Source: Brevibacillus_C sp046036945
Lineage (GTDB): Bacteria; Bacillota; Bacilli; Brevibacillales; Brevibacillaceae
Assembly: GCF_046036945.1 (NCBI RefSeq)
Contig: NZ_JBJQOQ010000024.1
Coordinates: 1-64,000, forward strand
Length of the DNA stretch: 64,000 nucleotides
Reading direction: 5' to 3'
Shown: in pieces, positions 8,112 to 16,182 of the stretch
Layout of the letters: the number at the start of each line of letters is the position of its first letter
How positions within the stretch are numbered: position 1 is the stretch's first letter
Notes under the pieces: generated by a model
Told to the model about the DNA's origin: nothing
What the model saw: only the letters and a program-made list of their open reading frames with translations
Database searches by the model: none
Made by a program: the position numbers and the translations under genes

Positions 8112-9035
8112 TCACGAGTGAACTCGCTGCAGAAAATTCGACACAAATCGATTGCTGTCGACTTCCAGACAAACTTGAATTTCCGCTCCTGCTTCACCTT
8201 CTGCTTTAACAGTACGCCCCCTCTGTTCTCCTTCTGTTACAACTTGAATCATTGTCGGAACAGCCTTTACGAGCGTGGGATCTACAACGATAGCAACAGT
8301 TAACGGGTCGTGAAGCGCACACCCGCCTAAATCGGGATCCCATCTACAGTAAAAACTCATATAAAATTCACAGGCCTCAGCCAAAAAACGAGATAATTTC
8401 GTATTTTTATTTCTCCAATCCGTTAAACATTCTTTTTTCAGCAGCGTTTTCATTGTGACATCCAAACCAACCAGGGTAACAGGAACCCCTGATTGGAAAA
8501 CAAATTGAGCCGCCTCCGGATCCGTATAGATATTCGCTTCTGCATAAGGTGTAATATTACCTGGGACCGTTACCGCTCCGCCCATTACAACGACGCGCTT
8601 TATTAGATGAACAATTTCCGGATCCTTTTGGATGGCATATGCTACATTTGTTAGACTTCCCGTAGTGATAAGCGTCACCTTTTGAGGATGCTCCCGTACC
8701 TTTTCCACAATAAAATCGTGGGCCGGCTGATTCAGAGGCTGTTTTGCTGGTACCGGCAATTCCACATTTCCAATTCCATTTTCCCCGTGTACCCCAGACG
8801 ATTTTTCGCGGGGGTCGGCTCCGGCAAATGTTTGATTAACACCAGGAGCAACGGGTATCCTTTCAGCTTCAAGCAGTTCTAACACTTGTAAGGTATTTCG
8901 TGTCGTTTCCTCAACAGTTGCATTTCCGAAGCAAGTAGTGAATCCCATTATGTGCAATTCGGGGCAATGTACGGCGTATGCGATCGCCAATGCGTCGTCA
9001 ATCCCGGTATCTACATCCATAATTACGTATTCCAA
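8112..9035 (-). CDS. Inosine-uridine preferring nucleoside hydrolase family protein
   Basis: A 307-residue protein that should hydrolyse an N-glycosidic bond of a ribonucleoside or similar compound. It has the calcium-binding N-terminal signature MDVDTGIDDALAI, the central TGSLTNVAYAIQKDP and VVMGGAVTVPGNITPYAEAN with INxYTDPEAA-like NIYTDPEAAQF, and the late catalytic region LHDPLTVAIV with the His-Asp pair. The start is set to TTG at 9035, which has GGAGGAG with 6-nt spacing; the in-frame ATG at 9074 directly abuts its own AGGAGG and is unlikely. Length then matches the family (about 310). It is the third gene of a minus-strand operon after the MHS importer and the sulfatase. Base specificity is not readable. 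Confidence 0.9.
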   Translation of the reverse strand: MEYVIMDVDTGIDDALAIAYAVHCPELHIMGFTTCFGNATVEETTRNTLQVLELLEAERIPVAPGVNQTFAGADPREKSSGVHGENGIGNVELPVPAKQPLNQPAHDFIVEKVREHPQKVTLITTGSLTNVAYAIQKDPEIVHLIKRVVVMGGAVTVPGNITPYAEANIYTDPEAAQFVFQSGVPVTLVGLDVTMKTLLKKECLTDWRNKNTKLSRFLAEACEFYMSFYCRWDPDLGGCALHDPLTVAIVVDPTLVKAVPTMIQVVTEGEQRGRTVKAEGEAGAEIQVCLEVDSNRFVSNFLQRVHS

Positions 9036-9102
9036 TAGTGTCTCCTCCCGCGTATCATGTGTTGAACAAGTCATCCCTCCTAAGCTTATGAGAAGCAGGA
9101 AA

Positions 9103-10680
9103 TCAATATACACCAAGTTTTACCAGGTTTCGAGGTGTCTTCGGGTAGTCCTGCAAAACGATTAGATCCATTAATCGATCTCTAAGCTTCTGGCGAACAT
9201 CGGCGAACTCTGGATTTGAAACGATGTTATTCTGTTCATTCACATCTTTCCCCAAGTGGAACATCTGCTCTCCATTGCCATTCGGATAGAATGTGTAGCG
9301 GAACTCTTTTGTTCGAATCGTTCGTGCCCAGCTATTCGGCGAGATATTCCATATTGAATTGTAACTTTCAATATAGGCCGCATCCCGCCAGGCCGAAGGT
9401 TTCTCTCCACGACACCATCCTAATAGAGAGCTTCCAGGCAAGGACTGGATATCCGATTCTGAAATATTATTGTACCCACTTGGCAAGGAAGGAGCCGGTA
9501 ATGATGCCATCTCTAAAATGGTCGGGCAAATATCCTCGAGTTGAACAAGTTCATCACAAACTTTACCTGCTTGTACTTGCGGCCCGGCAATAATGAGCGG
9601 TACACGGATACATGCGTCATAGTGCTTTTCTTCTTTGTTCAACAAGCCATGATCATAAAGAAGATCACCGTGATCAGATACAAAAATAATATAGGTGTTC
9701 GCAAGTTGACCAGTTTCCTCCAAAGCGTCCATCACTAGACCAATTTGATAATCCAGGTATGAGATATCGGCAAAGTAGCAGTGCCTGACGTGACGCCAAT
9801 CTCCAGTCACCGGTTCTTTTTCCTTGAAGTAGTGCGGTGCATGCGGGTCCATAGCCCACTCTGCCGGTACCGGAGCCGGAATCTTATCCACGTCGACGTA
9901 ATTCATATACTCTGCCGGCGGAGCGTAAGGATAGTGGGGGCCAACATAGCTAACCTGGGCAAAGAACGGTTGATTGCTCCTGCTCATCTCACGTATAAAC
10001 GATAAGGTGTTTTTCGTTATCCACGAGCTTTGGGATATCTCTTCCGGAAACGGCAGGGTATAGGCATCGCGGGTATTGTTCGGAAACTCCGGTGTACTCC
10101 ACTCAAATCCTTCTCTGATTTGCTTAATCTTTTCCCGAAGATTTACCCGGTTCGGACCGTATTCTGCAAACACCGGCATATCGTCACACGCCCAAACCGT
10201 TGCCAATGCCTTCTCATAATATTCCGGGTGTTCTTGTTCAACCCAATCGAGCCATTCCCCGCTGCGGCAATCCTCCGTAACATGTGTAACGTCGAATCCA
10301 TAAGCCCGGTAATCTGGATAACGGCTCTGTGAAAGTGGTTGAAAATGCATCTTTCCAATCCCCCCGGTTCGCCATCCATTTTCCTGAAGAACCTGCATAA
10401 ATGTAGGGATCGAGGGATCAAGATAATATCCGTTCTCGATGAGTCCGTGTCCTCGGGAAGTGAGCCCGGTAGCGATTGTAGACCGAGATGGAGAGCAGAC
10501 CGGATTGCTTGTAAAAGCGTTTGTAAACGTCACACCGCGTTGTTGCAGCCTGCAAATATTCGGAGTATGAGACGTTCCAGAAGATGCTGCTTCCAACCAC
10601 TTCGCTGCAAGTTGGTCCACCATAAAAAGGATAACATTCGGTTTCTCGTTGCCGTTGCTGGTTTGTTGTGAATTAGCCAA
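9103..10680 (-). CDS. Type I (Cys-type) sulfatase, cytosolic
   Basis: A 525-residue member of the alkaline phosphatase superfamily. The metal-site start NVILFMVDQLAAKW carries Asp22-Gln23. The activation motif NPVCSPSRSTIATG holds Cys62 in C-x-P-S-R, the sequence that FGE converts to formylglycine, followed by the family TG. GGIGKMHFQP supplies the conserved Lys and His, and FVSDHGDLLYDHGLLNKEE is the second metal/sulfate segment. The start is TTG at 10680 with GGAGGG and 7-nt spacing. No signal peptide is present, so desulfation happens inside the cell. That fits the cytosolic FGE and the importer encoded just upstream. The specific sulfate ester is unknown; some relatives hydrolyse phosphonates or phosphodiesters instead. 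Confidence 0.92.
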   Translation of the reverse strand: MANSQQTSNGNEKPNVILFMVDQLAAKWLEAASSGTSHTPNICRLQQRGVTFTNAFTSNPVCSPSRSTIATGLTSRGHGLIENGYYLDPSIPTFMQVLQENGWRTGGIGKMHFQPLSQSRYPDYRAYGFDVTHVTEDCRSGEWLDWVEQEHPEYYEKALATVWACDDMPVFAEYGPNRVNLREKIKQIREGFEWSTPEFPNNTRDAYTLPFPEEISQSSWITKNTLSFIREMSRSNQPFFAQVSYVGPHYPYAPPAEYMNYVDVDKIPAPVPAEWAMDPHAPHYFKEKEPVTGDWRHVRHCYFADISYLDYQIGLVMDALEETGQLANTYIIFVSDHGDLLYDHGLLNKEEKHYDACIRVPLIIAGPQVQAGKVCDELVQLEDICPTILEMASLPAPSLPSGYNNISESDIQSLPGSSLLGWCRGEKPSAWRDAAYIESYNSIWNISPNSWARTIRTKEFRYTFYPNGNGEQMFHLGKDVNEQNNIVSNPEFADVRQKLRDRLMDLIVLQDYPKTPRNLVKLGVY

Positions 10681-10738
10681 GTTGATTCCCTCCAAAATGT
10701 AATCTGTCGCATTTACGGTTGGCAGCCTTTGCTTTGTT

Positions 10739-12040
10739 CTATCCGTGAGTTTTCTTAGCAGAAAAGGCTGCTACCACGGTTATGGCAGCCAATAAGAAAA
10801 TATAAGCAGAAATGACCCATGTCCCGCCGTTTGACCATCCAAGCAGCAAACTGGCAATGTTTGGCATCAACCCTCCACCTAATACTGTCGCTGCCTGGAA
10901 ACCGAGCGAGACCCCGCTATAGCGGACACGTGCACCAAAGAGTTCGGAATAGAAAGCAGCCTGAACACCAAACATTAGACCTATAATGATTTGTGAGAGT
11001 AAGAGAGCCAGAATAAACAAGGACGGCATTCCAGTATCAATCAACCAAAAAAAGGGGAACGCAAACAACAACATTGAAATGGCACCGGCAATATATACTG
11101 GTCTACGTCCAAAACGGTCCGAGAGCCATCCAGAAACAGGAGTTATAAAAAGATAAGCAAAACCGGAGATCAATGTGCTATTTAAGACAAAAGTGCTTGA
11201 TAATCCTAATTGATTAGTAGCATAGGATATAATAAATACACCTACCAGGAAACCAAACGCTGCACTCCCGATGTGCAGTCCAACAGCGATTAACAAGTTT
11301 TTTGGGTAGTTGCGCAACACTTCTAAAATAGGAAGCCTGGCTTCGGTGTTTTCTGCTTTTATTTGAGCAAAAGCGGGTGATTCCAAAACCTTGAGCCGGA
11401 TGAACAACCCAACTAATAACAGAGCGACACTTACTAGGAATGGTATTCTCCAACCCCAAGAGAGAAATTGTTCTTTGGTTAACAGAGCCAGTAAAACAGA
11501 TGTCACTCCCGATGAAAGAATAATTCCCAGCGGACTCCCCATCTGGACCAAACTCCCAAAGAATCCCCGCCTGTTCTCTGGAGCATGCTCAACTGCCATA
11601 AGAACAGCACCTCCCCATTCGCCGCCTGCCGAAAGCCCCTGAGTAAATCGTAGGATGACAAGCAAGAGTGGAGCCCAAATACCAATGGAAGAATACGTCG
11701 GCAAGAGACCGATCAGGAATGTCGAAGTACCCATTATTAATAACGTTAAAACCAGCATTTTTTTTCGCCCAAGCCTGTCACCAAAGTGACCAAAGATGAC
11801 TCCCCCTAACGGCCGGGAAAAAAATCCAATTGCAAATGTAGCAAACGCAAGCAGAGTGCCTGTTTGCGAATTGAAGCCAGGAAAGAATAATTGATTGAAG
11901 ACCAGAGCGGTAAGCGTCCCATAAATTAAAAAGTCATAATACTCAATTGTGTTTCCAATAACACTGGCAATTGCCACCTTCAGAGGTGGTGTTGCTTGTC
12001 CTGCTTTCCCTGCCCCTTGATTTCTCATGTTTTTGCGCAT
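10739..12040 (-). CDS. MHS-family (ShiA/ProP type) metabolite:H+ symporter
   Basis: A 433-residue, 12-TM major facilitator. The start region ASVIGNTIEYYDFLIYGTL is typical of the metabolite:H+ symporter group. Loop 2-3 reads GHFGDRLGRKKMLV (motif A), and helix 4-5 reads RFTQGLSAGGEWGGAVLMAVEHAP, a hallmark of the family. The second-half motif A is SGWLSDRFGRRPVYI. Relatives import shikimate, alpha-ketoglutarate, proline/betaine or dicarboxylates by proton symport. Two starts are possible (ATG 12040 or ATG 12028); the AAGGAAGG sits close to the first. It is first in the operon with the sulfatase and nucleoside hydrolase, so it probably brings in their substrate. Confidence 0.9.
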   Translation of the reverse strand: MRKNMRNQGAGKAGQATPPLKVAIASVIGNTIEYYDFLIYGTLTALVFNQLFFPGFNSQTGTLLAFATFAIGFFSRPLGGVIFGHFGDRLGRKKMLVLTLLIMGTSTFLIGLLPTYSSIGIWAPLLLVILRFTQGLSAGGEWGGAVLMAVEHAPENRRGFFGSLVQMGSPLGIILSSGVTSVLLALLTKEQFLSWGWRIPFLVSVALLLVGLFIRLKVLESPAFAQIKAENTEARLPILEVLRNYPKNLLIAVGLHIGSAAFGFLVGVFIISYATNQLGLSSTFVLNSTLISGFAYLFITPVSGWLSDRFGRRPVYIAGAISMLLFAFPFFWLIDTGMPSLFILALLLSQIIIGLMFGVQAAFYSELFGARVRYSGVSLGFQAATVLGGGLMPNIASLLLGWSNGGTWVISAYIFLLAAITVVAAFSAKKTHG

Positions 12041-12553
12041 CCTTCCTTATTTTCTGTAAGTTTATCCTTGAGCAATGAGATCATTTTAGCCTTCGCCCCG
12101 CAGAACGATGCCGTATCCATTATACGGGTAGGTGGTCTATTTTTTTTGCGGTAACTGCGTGTTGTCTAGCCATATGCAGCACTTTACCTTAGGAAGGGTT
12201 TAGGGCGAGTCAAGCATCGTTGAATTCCGGCTCCCCCCTCATTTAATTTAAAACGTTTCCAAATCTGTCAATTCAAAATTATCCCCCTCCTTTATTCGTG
12301 ATTTGATACGTACATCATACTGAAGTTATCTTCTGTTGTAAATACCACTTATATCATTTTTTGAAAAAACATTTTAACAAAAATTATATTTTGAGATTAA
12401 TAAGACGAATATTACCAAAAACCATCTTTATAATCTGGTGAATTTACATGTTTTTTATATTTTTATACAAAATGATAATGTTGACCATTGACTTTTTTCA
12501 TTTTTTGAATTAAGTTCGCTGTATATACAGCTTACCTGTGTAAAGGAGAAACT
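12041..12553. promoter_or_regulatory. 513-bp AT-rich divergent regulatory region with two palindromes
   Basis: No gene is visible between the MHS importer (minus) and the second ROK regulator (plus). AAAACGTTTCC at 12250-12260 repeats the core of the palindrome in front of the other ROK gene. A perfect 14-bp palindrome, GCTGTATATACAGC, at 12518-12531 lies 22 bp before the ROK start and is a good autoregulatory operator candidate. 12270-12510 is strongly AT-rich. No promoter on the minus strand is clear enough to call. Confidence 0.5.
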
Positions 12554-13762
12554 ATGGTTCATTTATTTTCAGAAACACTGTTACCCAAAAATCACAGTTT
12601 AAAGAAGCTATATAGTTTAATCCGAAAGCATGGACCTGTCTCTAAGGCAACCTTGATTGAAATGACTGGCTTGAGACAGTCGACCTGTACAAGGCTGCTG
12701 GAGGAATTGCTACATCTGGGTTGTATCTTCGAGAGCGGATTGGGTGAATCCAGCGGGGGCCGCAAGCCTTTTATGTACGAGATCTCTCCGGGTTTGTATT
12801 ACGTGATCGGGATCGATCTCTCTCGTACCCACATGAAAATTATGTTAATGGACCTCCATTTGCGCCCCGTCGAGGAAACCCGTATTCAGGTAAGCCGCGA
12901 AAGCACCCCTCTATTCACGCTGCAATTTTTGGAAAAGAGCATACGTGCCATGCTGACCAAACACGGGCTGTCCACGTTACAGCTTCTCGGAATCGGCATT
13001 GGTGCAGTAGGTCCGCTCAAACGGGAGGAAGGGATGATTCTCAACCCCCACAATTTTCCTGCTGCCGGATGGGAAAACATCCCGATCAGCCAACAGCTCG
13101 GCGAAGCGTTTCAGACAAAAGTGTTCCTGGATAACGGCGCGAATACCGCCGTTCTTGGAGAGTATCGAGACGGGCTGTGGAAAGAAGCAGCCAATGTGGT
13201 ATACAGCATTGCCGGCGTCGGCATTCGGTGCGGGGTCATGACTCACGGCCAAGTGGTTCGCGGTTCCGCGAACAGAGAAGGAGCATTTGGCCACATGGTC
13301 GTGGATGTACATGGACGAAAATGCACATGCGGTCATTACGGCTGTCTGGAGGCGTATGGGACGATTCCTGCCATCCGGAATGAAATCATTCGTCAGTTAA
13401 AGCGAGGAGCACGTTCACTGCTGAGCGATATCGCTCCCGACTTTGAAGAGATGCAATTCCAACACATCTGCCAAGCCATCGGAGAGGGCGACGAATTATC
13501 CAGCCAAGTCGTGATGGACGCGGGCTTTCATTACGGGATCGGGCTGTCCAACATGATTCACCTCATCCATCCGAACATGGTGATCCTGGGCGGCGCGCTG
13601 TTTACCGAACTGGATATGTTTTACCAAGCGGCAACCGATACGGCCAGGCAGCGCTGCAATCTGTCTGCGGCTAACGAAGTGAAGTTCAGCAGGGGAAGTC
13701 TTGGTGAAAATGCGGTCGCTGTCGGTGCAGGTTGTATGGTGATTGACTACTATTTGGAGTGA
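12554..13762 (+). CDS. ROK-family transcriptional regulator, complete sugar site
   Basis: A 402-residue paralogue of the regulator at 6859. The N-terminal winged HTH covers LYSLIRKHGPVSKATLIEMT and RLLEELLHLGCIFE. The ROK core shows GIGIGAVGPL, LDNGANTAVLGEYRDG (the ligand-binding Asp-Asn retained), EGAFGHMVVDVHGRK, the zinc cluster CTCGHYGC and MVILGGALFT. ATG 12554 follows AAAGGAG. The gene is GC-richer than the MHS/sulfatase genes. It is followed by two chromate-transporter genes with 12-nt and 3-nt gaps, probably one operon. A sugar or sugar-phosphate effector is likely from the family; targets may include its own promoter (palindrome 12518-12531) and the divergent importer operon. Confidence 0.9.
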   Translation: MVHLFSETLLPKNHSLKKLYSLIRKHGPVSKATLIEMTGLRQSTCTRLLEELLHLGCIFESGLGESSGGRKPFMYEISPGLYYVIGIDLSRTHMKIMLMDLHLRPVEETRIQVSRESTPLFTLQFLEKSIRAMLTKHGLSTLQLLGIGIGAVGPLKREEGMILNPHNFPAAGWENIPISQQLGEAFQTKVFLDNGANTAVLGEYRDGLWKEAANVVYSIAGVGIRCGVMTHGQVVRGSANREGAFGHMVVDVHGRKCTCGHYGCLEAYGTIPAIRNEIIRQLKRGARSLLSDIAPDFEEMQFQHICQAIGEGDELSSQVVMDAGFHYGIGLSNMIHLIHPNMVILGGALFTELDMFYQAATDTARQRCNLSAANEVKFSRGSLGENAVAVGAGCMVIDYYLE

Positions 13763-13774
13763 GAAGGTGATCTT

Positions 13775-14404
13775 ATGGCAAAACCTCGGAACCGTACGAC
13801 TCTGCTCAGAATCTTTGTGACCTTCTTCAAAATGAGTCCCGTCACCTTTGGAGGAGGGTATGCCATGATTCCCTTGTTTGAAAAAACGGTGGTTGAGGAG
13901 CAAAAGTGGCTGAAGAAAGAAGACATCGTCGACGTTCTGGCCGTTTCTCAAGCTGTTCCCGGATCGGTGGCCGTCAATTCCGCCACGTTCATCGGGTACC
14001 GCGTCGCCGGATTGCCGGGAGCGCTCGTTGCTGCCGCCGGAATTACGGTCCCTTCATCCGGCATTGTCATCGCCTTGGCTGCCTTGTTCATGGGATTCAA
14101 AGATCATCCGTACGTTCAAAGCGCTTTAAGGGGTATACATTCCGCTATCGTCGCTCTTATTCTGCTTGCGGCGATCAAAACGCTGAAAACATCGATCACA
14201 GACAAACTGACCTTTGGGCTTGCCGCTGTCAGCTTGCTCACCCTCTTATTTTTTTCGCTCCATCCCATCGACAATCTGTTGTTTGGGATCGCTTCAGGCT
14301 GCTTTCTGTACCTAAAGCGAAAATATGCCGTAAAGCGAACGGGTGGCCGCGGCAGTCGCCACCGCGCAGCTTTGTCTAAACATCGCATTGAGAAAGGAAG
14401 TTAA
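13775..14404 (+). CDS. chrA: Chromate transporter, short-chain subunit 1 (ChrA family)
   Basis: A 209-residue single CHR domain. FVTFFKMSPVTFGGGYAMIP and AVSQAVPGSVAVNSATFIGY hold the two family motifs (FGGGY and the P-G-x-x-A-x-N-S loop). About six hydrophobic segments follow. It is half-size and paired with the next gene, as in Bacillus ywrA/ywrB-type pairs, where two antiparallel half-proteins make one transporter. The C-terminus has a basic, possibly disordered tail (KRTGGRGSRHR). It is in an operon with the ROK regulator. Known ChrA proteins export chromate, which mimics sulfate, so the neighbourhood with a sulfatase is suggestive. Confidence 0.88.
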   Translation: MAKPRNRTTLLRIFVTFFKMSPVTFGGGYAMIPLFEKTVVEEQKWLKKEDIVDVLAVSQAVPGSVAVNSATFIGYRVAGLPGALVAAAGITVPSSGIVIALAALFMGFKDHPYVQSALRGIHSAIVALILLAAIKTLKTSITDKLTFGLAAVSLLTLLFFSLHPIDNLLFGIASGCFLYLKRKYAVKRTGGRGSRHRAALSKHRIEKGS

Positions 14405-14407
14405 TCG

Positions 14408-14944
14408 ATGTTATGGGATTTGTTTTGCACCTTTTTCAAAATCGGGCTTGTCTCTTTCGGCGGCGGATATACGATGATTCCGGTCATCCAATACGAGGTA
14501 GAAAAACACGGTTGGCTGACGACACGGGAGTTTGCCAACGCCATCGCAATAGCCGGGATGTCCCCCGGCCCGATCGCCGCCAACTCCGCCGTTTTTATCG
14601 GATATAAAACGGCAGGCATGCCCGGTGCGATTATTTCGATCGCGGCTACTTTACTTCCTTCCCTTATTCTCCTTGTCCTCATTTCCCTGTTTTTTGTCAA
14701 GGTGCAGAATCATCCGTTCGTTCAGTCCGTCTTTTACAGCCTCAGACCTATTATCCTGAGTCTGATTTGCTTCGCCGCGATTCAATTTGCCTTGGGCAAC
14801 CAACTGATCGGCGGGGACAATTGGATTGACCTGTTCGGCATCTTTCTCGTGTTAGGCTGTTTGTCGATTCTGCAATTTACGAAAATCCACCCTGTCGTTG
14901 TCATCCTGCTCTCCGGCTTTGCCGGGATGCTGGTCTATTCTTGA
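14408..14944 (+). CDS. chrA: Chromate transporter, short-chain subunit 2 (ChrA family)
   Basis: A 178-residue single CHR domain, the partner of the preceding gene, from which it is separated by three bases. FFKIGLVSFGGGYTMIPVIQ and AGMSPGPIAANSAVFIGYKT carry the family motifs. TM segments run to the C-terminus. The RBS, GAAAGGAAG, lies over the end of the first subunit. The stop is five bases from the convergent FNR gene, and no terminator hairpin is visible between them. Confidence 0.88.
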   Translation: MLWDLFCTFFKIGLVSFGGGYTMIPVIQYEVEKHGWLTTREFANAIAIAGMSPGPIAANSAVFIGYKTAGMPGAIISIAATLLPSLILLVLISLFFVKVQNHPFVQSVFYSLRPIILSLICFAAIQFALGNQLIGGDNWIDLFGIFLVLGCLSILQFTKIHPVVVILLSGFAGMLVYS

Positions 14945-14949
14945 ACGGA

Positions 14950-15999
14950 TTACCCCATCATCTGCTTTACCAGGGCTCTCGTCCTTTCTTTCAACGCTTC
15001 ATGATGAGAAGAGACCATTGCCGTTTTTTCGGCTTCGGGCTGGATATACAACTTCGCTTTGTTGACGGCGTTTGCCGCGTCTTGGAATGCGCCTGCGATC
15101 AGATGCAATTTTCCTTCATGTGACAGGATGTCCCCTGCGGCGTACAGCCCCTCCACGGAGGTTTCACTGTTCGGATTTCCTGCGATGTAACCGCCGTCCG
15201 CCGTTTCAATCTTCAGCTCGCTGTTGTCGAGAAAGGCCGTATCGCGTTCATAACCATGATTGACGATGAGCTCGTCGATGGCCAGCTGCGATACCGCTCC
15301 TGTGTCGTGGTGGGCCAGTTCAACTCGATCAACAGCTTCGTGGTTGTCACCAGCGATCAGCTTGGTGATCGTCGTCTGGAAGAGACAGACGACCGAACTG
15401 TTCAGGAGTTGGCTCACCTGTGCTTCGTGTCCGGCCAAAGCTTCTTTTCGATAGCAGAGGTACACTCTTTTGGCGATCGGCTCCAGTTCATTAGCCCAGT
15501 CGATTGCCGCATTCCCCCCGCCGGAGATCAAAACCGTCTTGTCTTTGAAATGCTGCAAAGACTTCACCGCATAGTGCAAATTTGCCGCTTCAAAACGCTC
15601 CGCCCCTTCCATCTCCAGCTTCTTGGGCTTGAGGATGCCGCTGCCTGTCGCGACGATCACCGTTTTCGACAAGTGACTCTGACCCGAGGCGGCGTGCAGG
15701 ACGAAGAGCCCGTCCGAATTGCGGGAGAGGGAGACGACTTTTTCGTTTAACACCACTGTCGGGTGAAACGTCAGTCCCTGCTTGATCAGCTGTTCCATCA
15801 ATTTTGCTCCGGACACGGGGGTTAGCCCTCCGACGTCCCAAATCATTTTCTCCGGATACACATGGAGCTTCCCGCCCAATTGCTGCTGGTACTCGATCAG
15901 CTTTGTCTTCAGTCCGCGAAGGCCGCTGTAAAAGGCGGAATAGAGTCCCGCAGGCCCTCCCCCTACAATCGTCACATCAAAGACTTCCCGCTGTTCCAC
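14950..15999 (-). CDS. Ferredoxin/flavodoxin-NADP(+) reductase, YumC/YcgT type
   Basis: A 349-residue flavoprotein of the thioredoxin-reductase-like class that lacks the CxxC pair. FDVTIVGGGPAGLYSAFYSG is the FAD-binding start, VLISGGGNAAIDWANEL the NADPH-binding Rossmann motif, and GLYAAGDI with LIAGAFQDAANAVN the second FAD motif. In B. subtilis YumC reduces ferredoxin/flavodoxin and YcgT is iron-regulated. Here the start (GTG 15999, GGAG with 9-nt spacing) faces a siderophore ABC operon across a region with two Fur-type boxes. A role in reductive iron release from imported siderophore is therefore a reasonable inference. Confidence 0.92.
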   Translation of the reverse strand: MEQREVFDVTIVGGGPAGLYSAFYSGLRGLKTKLIEYQQQLGGKLHVYPEKMIWDVGGLTPVSGAKLMEQLIKQGLTFHPTVVLNEKVVSLSRNSDGLFVLHAASGQSHLSKTVIVATGSGILKPKKLEMEGAERFEAANLHYAVKSLQHFKDKTVLISGGGNAAIDWANELEPIAKRVYLCYRKEALAGHEAQVSQLLNSSVVCLFQTTITKLIAGDNHEAVDRVELAHHDTGAVSQLAIDELIVNHGYERDTAFLDNSELKIETADGGYIAGNPNSETSVEGLYAAGDILSHEGKLHLIAGAFQDAANAVNKAKLYIQPEAEKTAMVSSHHEALKERTRALVKQMMG

Positions 16000-16027
16000 C
16001 TTTGATCACTCCACTCAAAAACATTAA

Positions 16028-16042
16028 TGATTCTCATTCTCA
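16028..16042 (-). promoter_or_regulatory. Probable Fur box facing the reductase gene
   Basis: TGATTCTCATTCTCA matches the 7-1-7 Fur consensus TGATAATNATTATCA with three mismatches. It lies 29 bp upstream of the reductase start. Confidence 0.6.
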
Positions 16043-16085
16043 ATTAATGTACCTCTATTTTGTTCATTTGACAACAAAAAAACGG

Positions 16086-16114
16086 TTGACAGCGGAAAAA
16101 AATCCCCTTATATT
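16086..16114 (+). promoter_or_regulatory. SigA-type promoter of the siderophore ABC operon
   Basis: TTGACA (16086-16091) and TATATT (16109-16114) with 17-bp spacing; the predicted start falls just before the Fur box at 16130. Confidence 0.8.
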
Positions 16115-16129
16115 GTGCATGAGTGATAC

Positions 16130-16144
16130 TGATAATCATTATCA
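16130..16144 (+). promoter_or_regulatory. Consensus Fur box
   Basis: TGATAATCATTATCA is an exact match to the 7-1-7 Fur consensus. Placed immediately downstream of the predicted transcription start, it should repress the ABC operon when iron is plentiful. Confidence 0.93.
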
Positions 16145-16182
16145 TATATTTGCATCCCTGTTGAGGAACGGAGGTTAAAACC

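Noticed and set aside
12041..12553. Undetected gene or RNA in the long AT-rich gap
   Set aside because: No frame with a ribosome site, no conserved RNA fold and no terminator are visible. The region reads as regulatory DNA.
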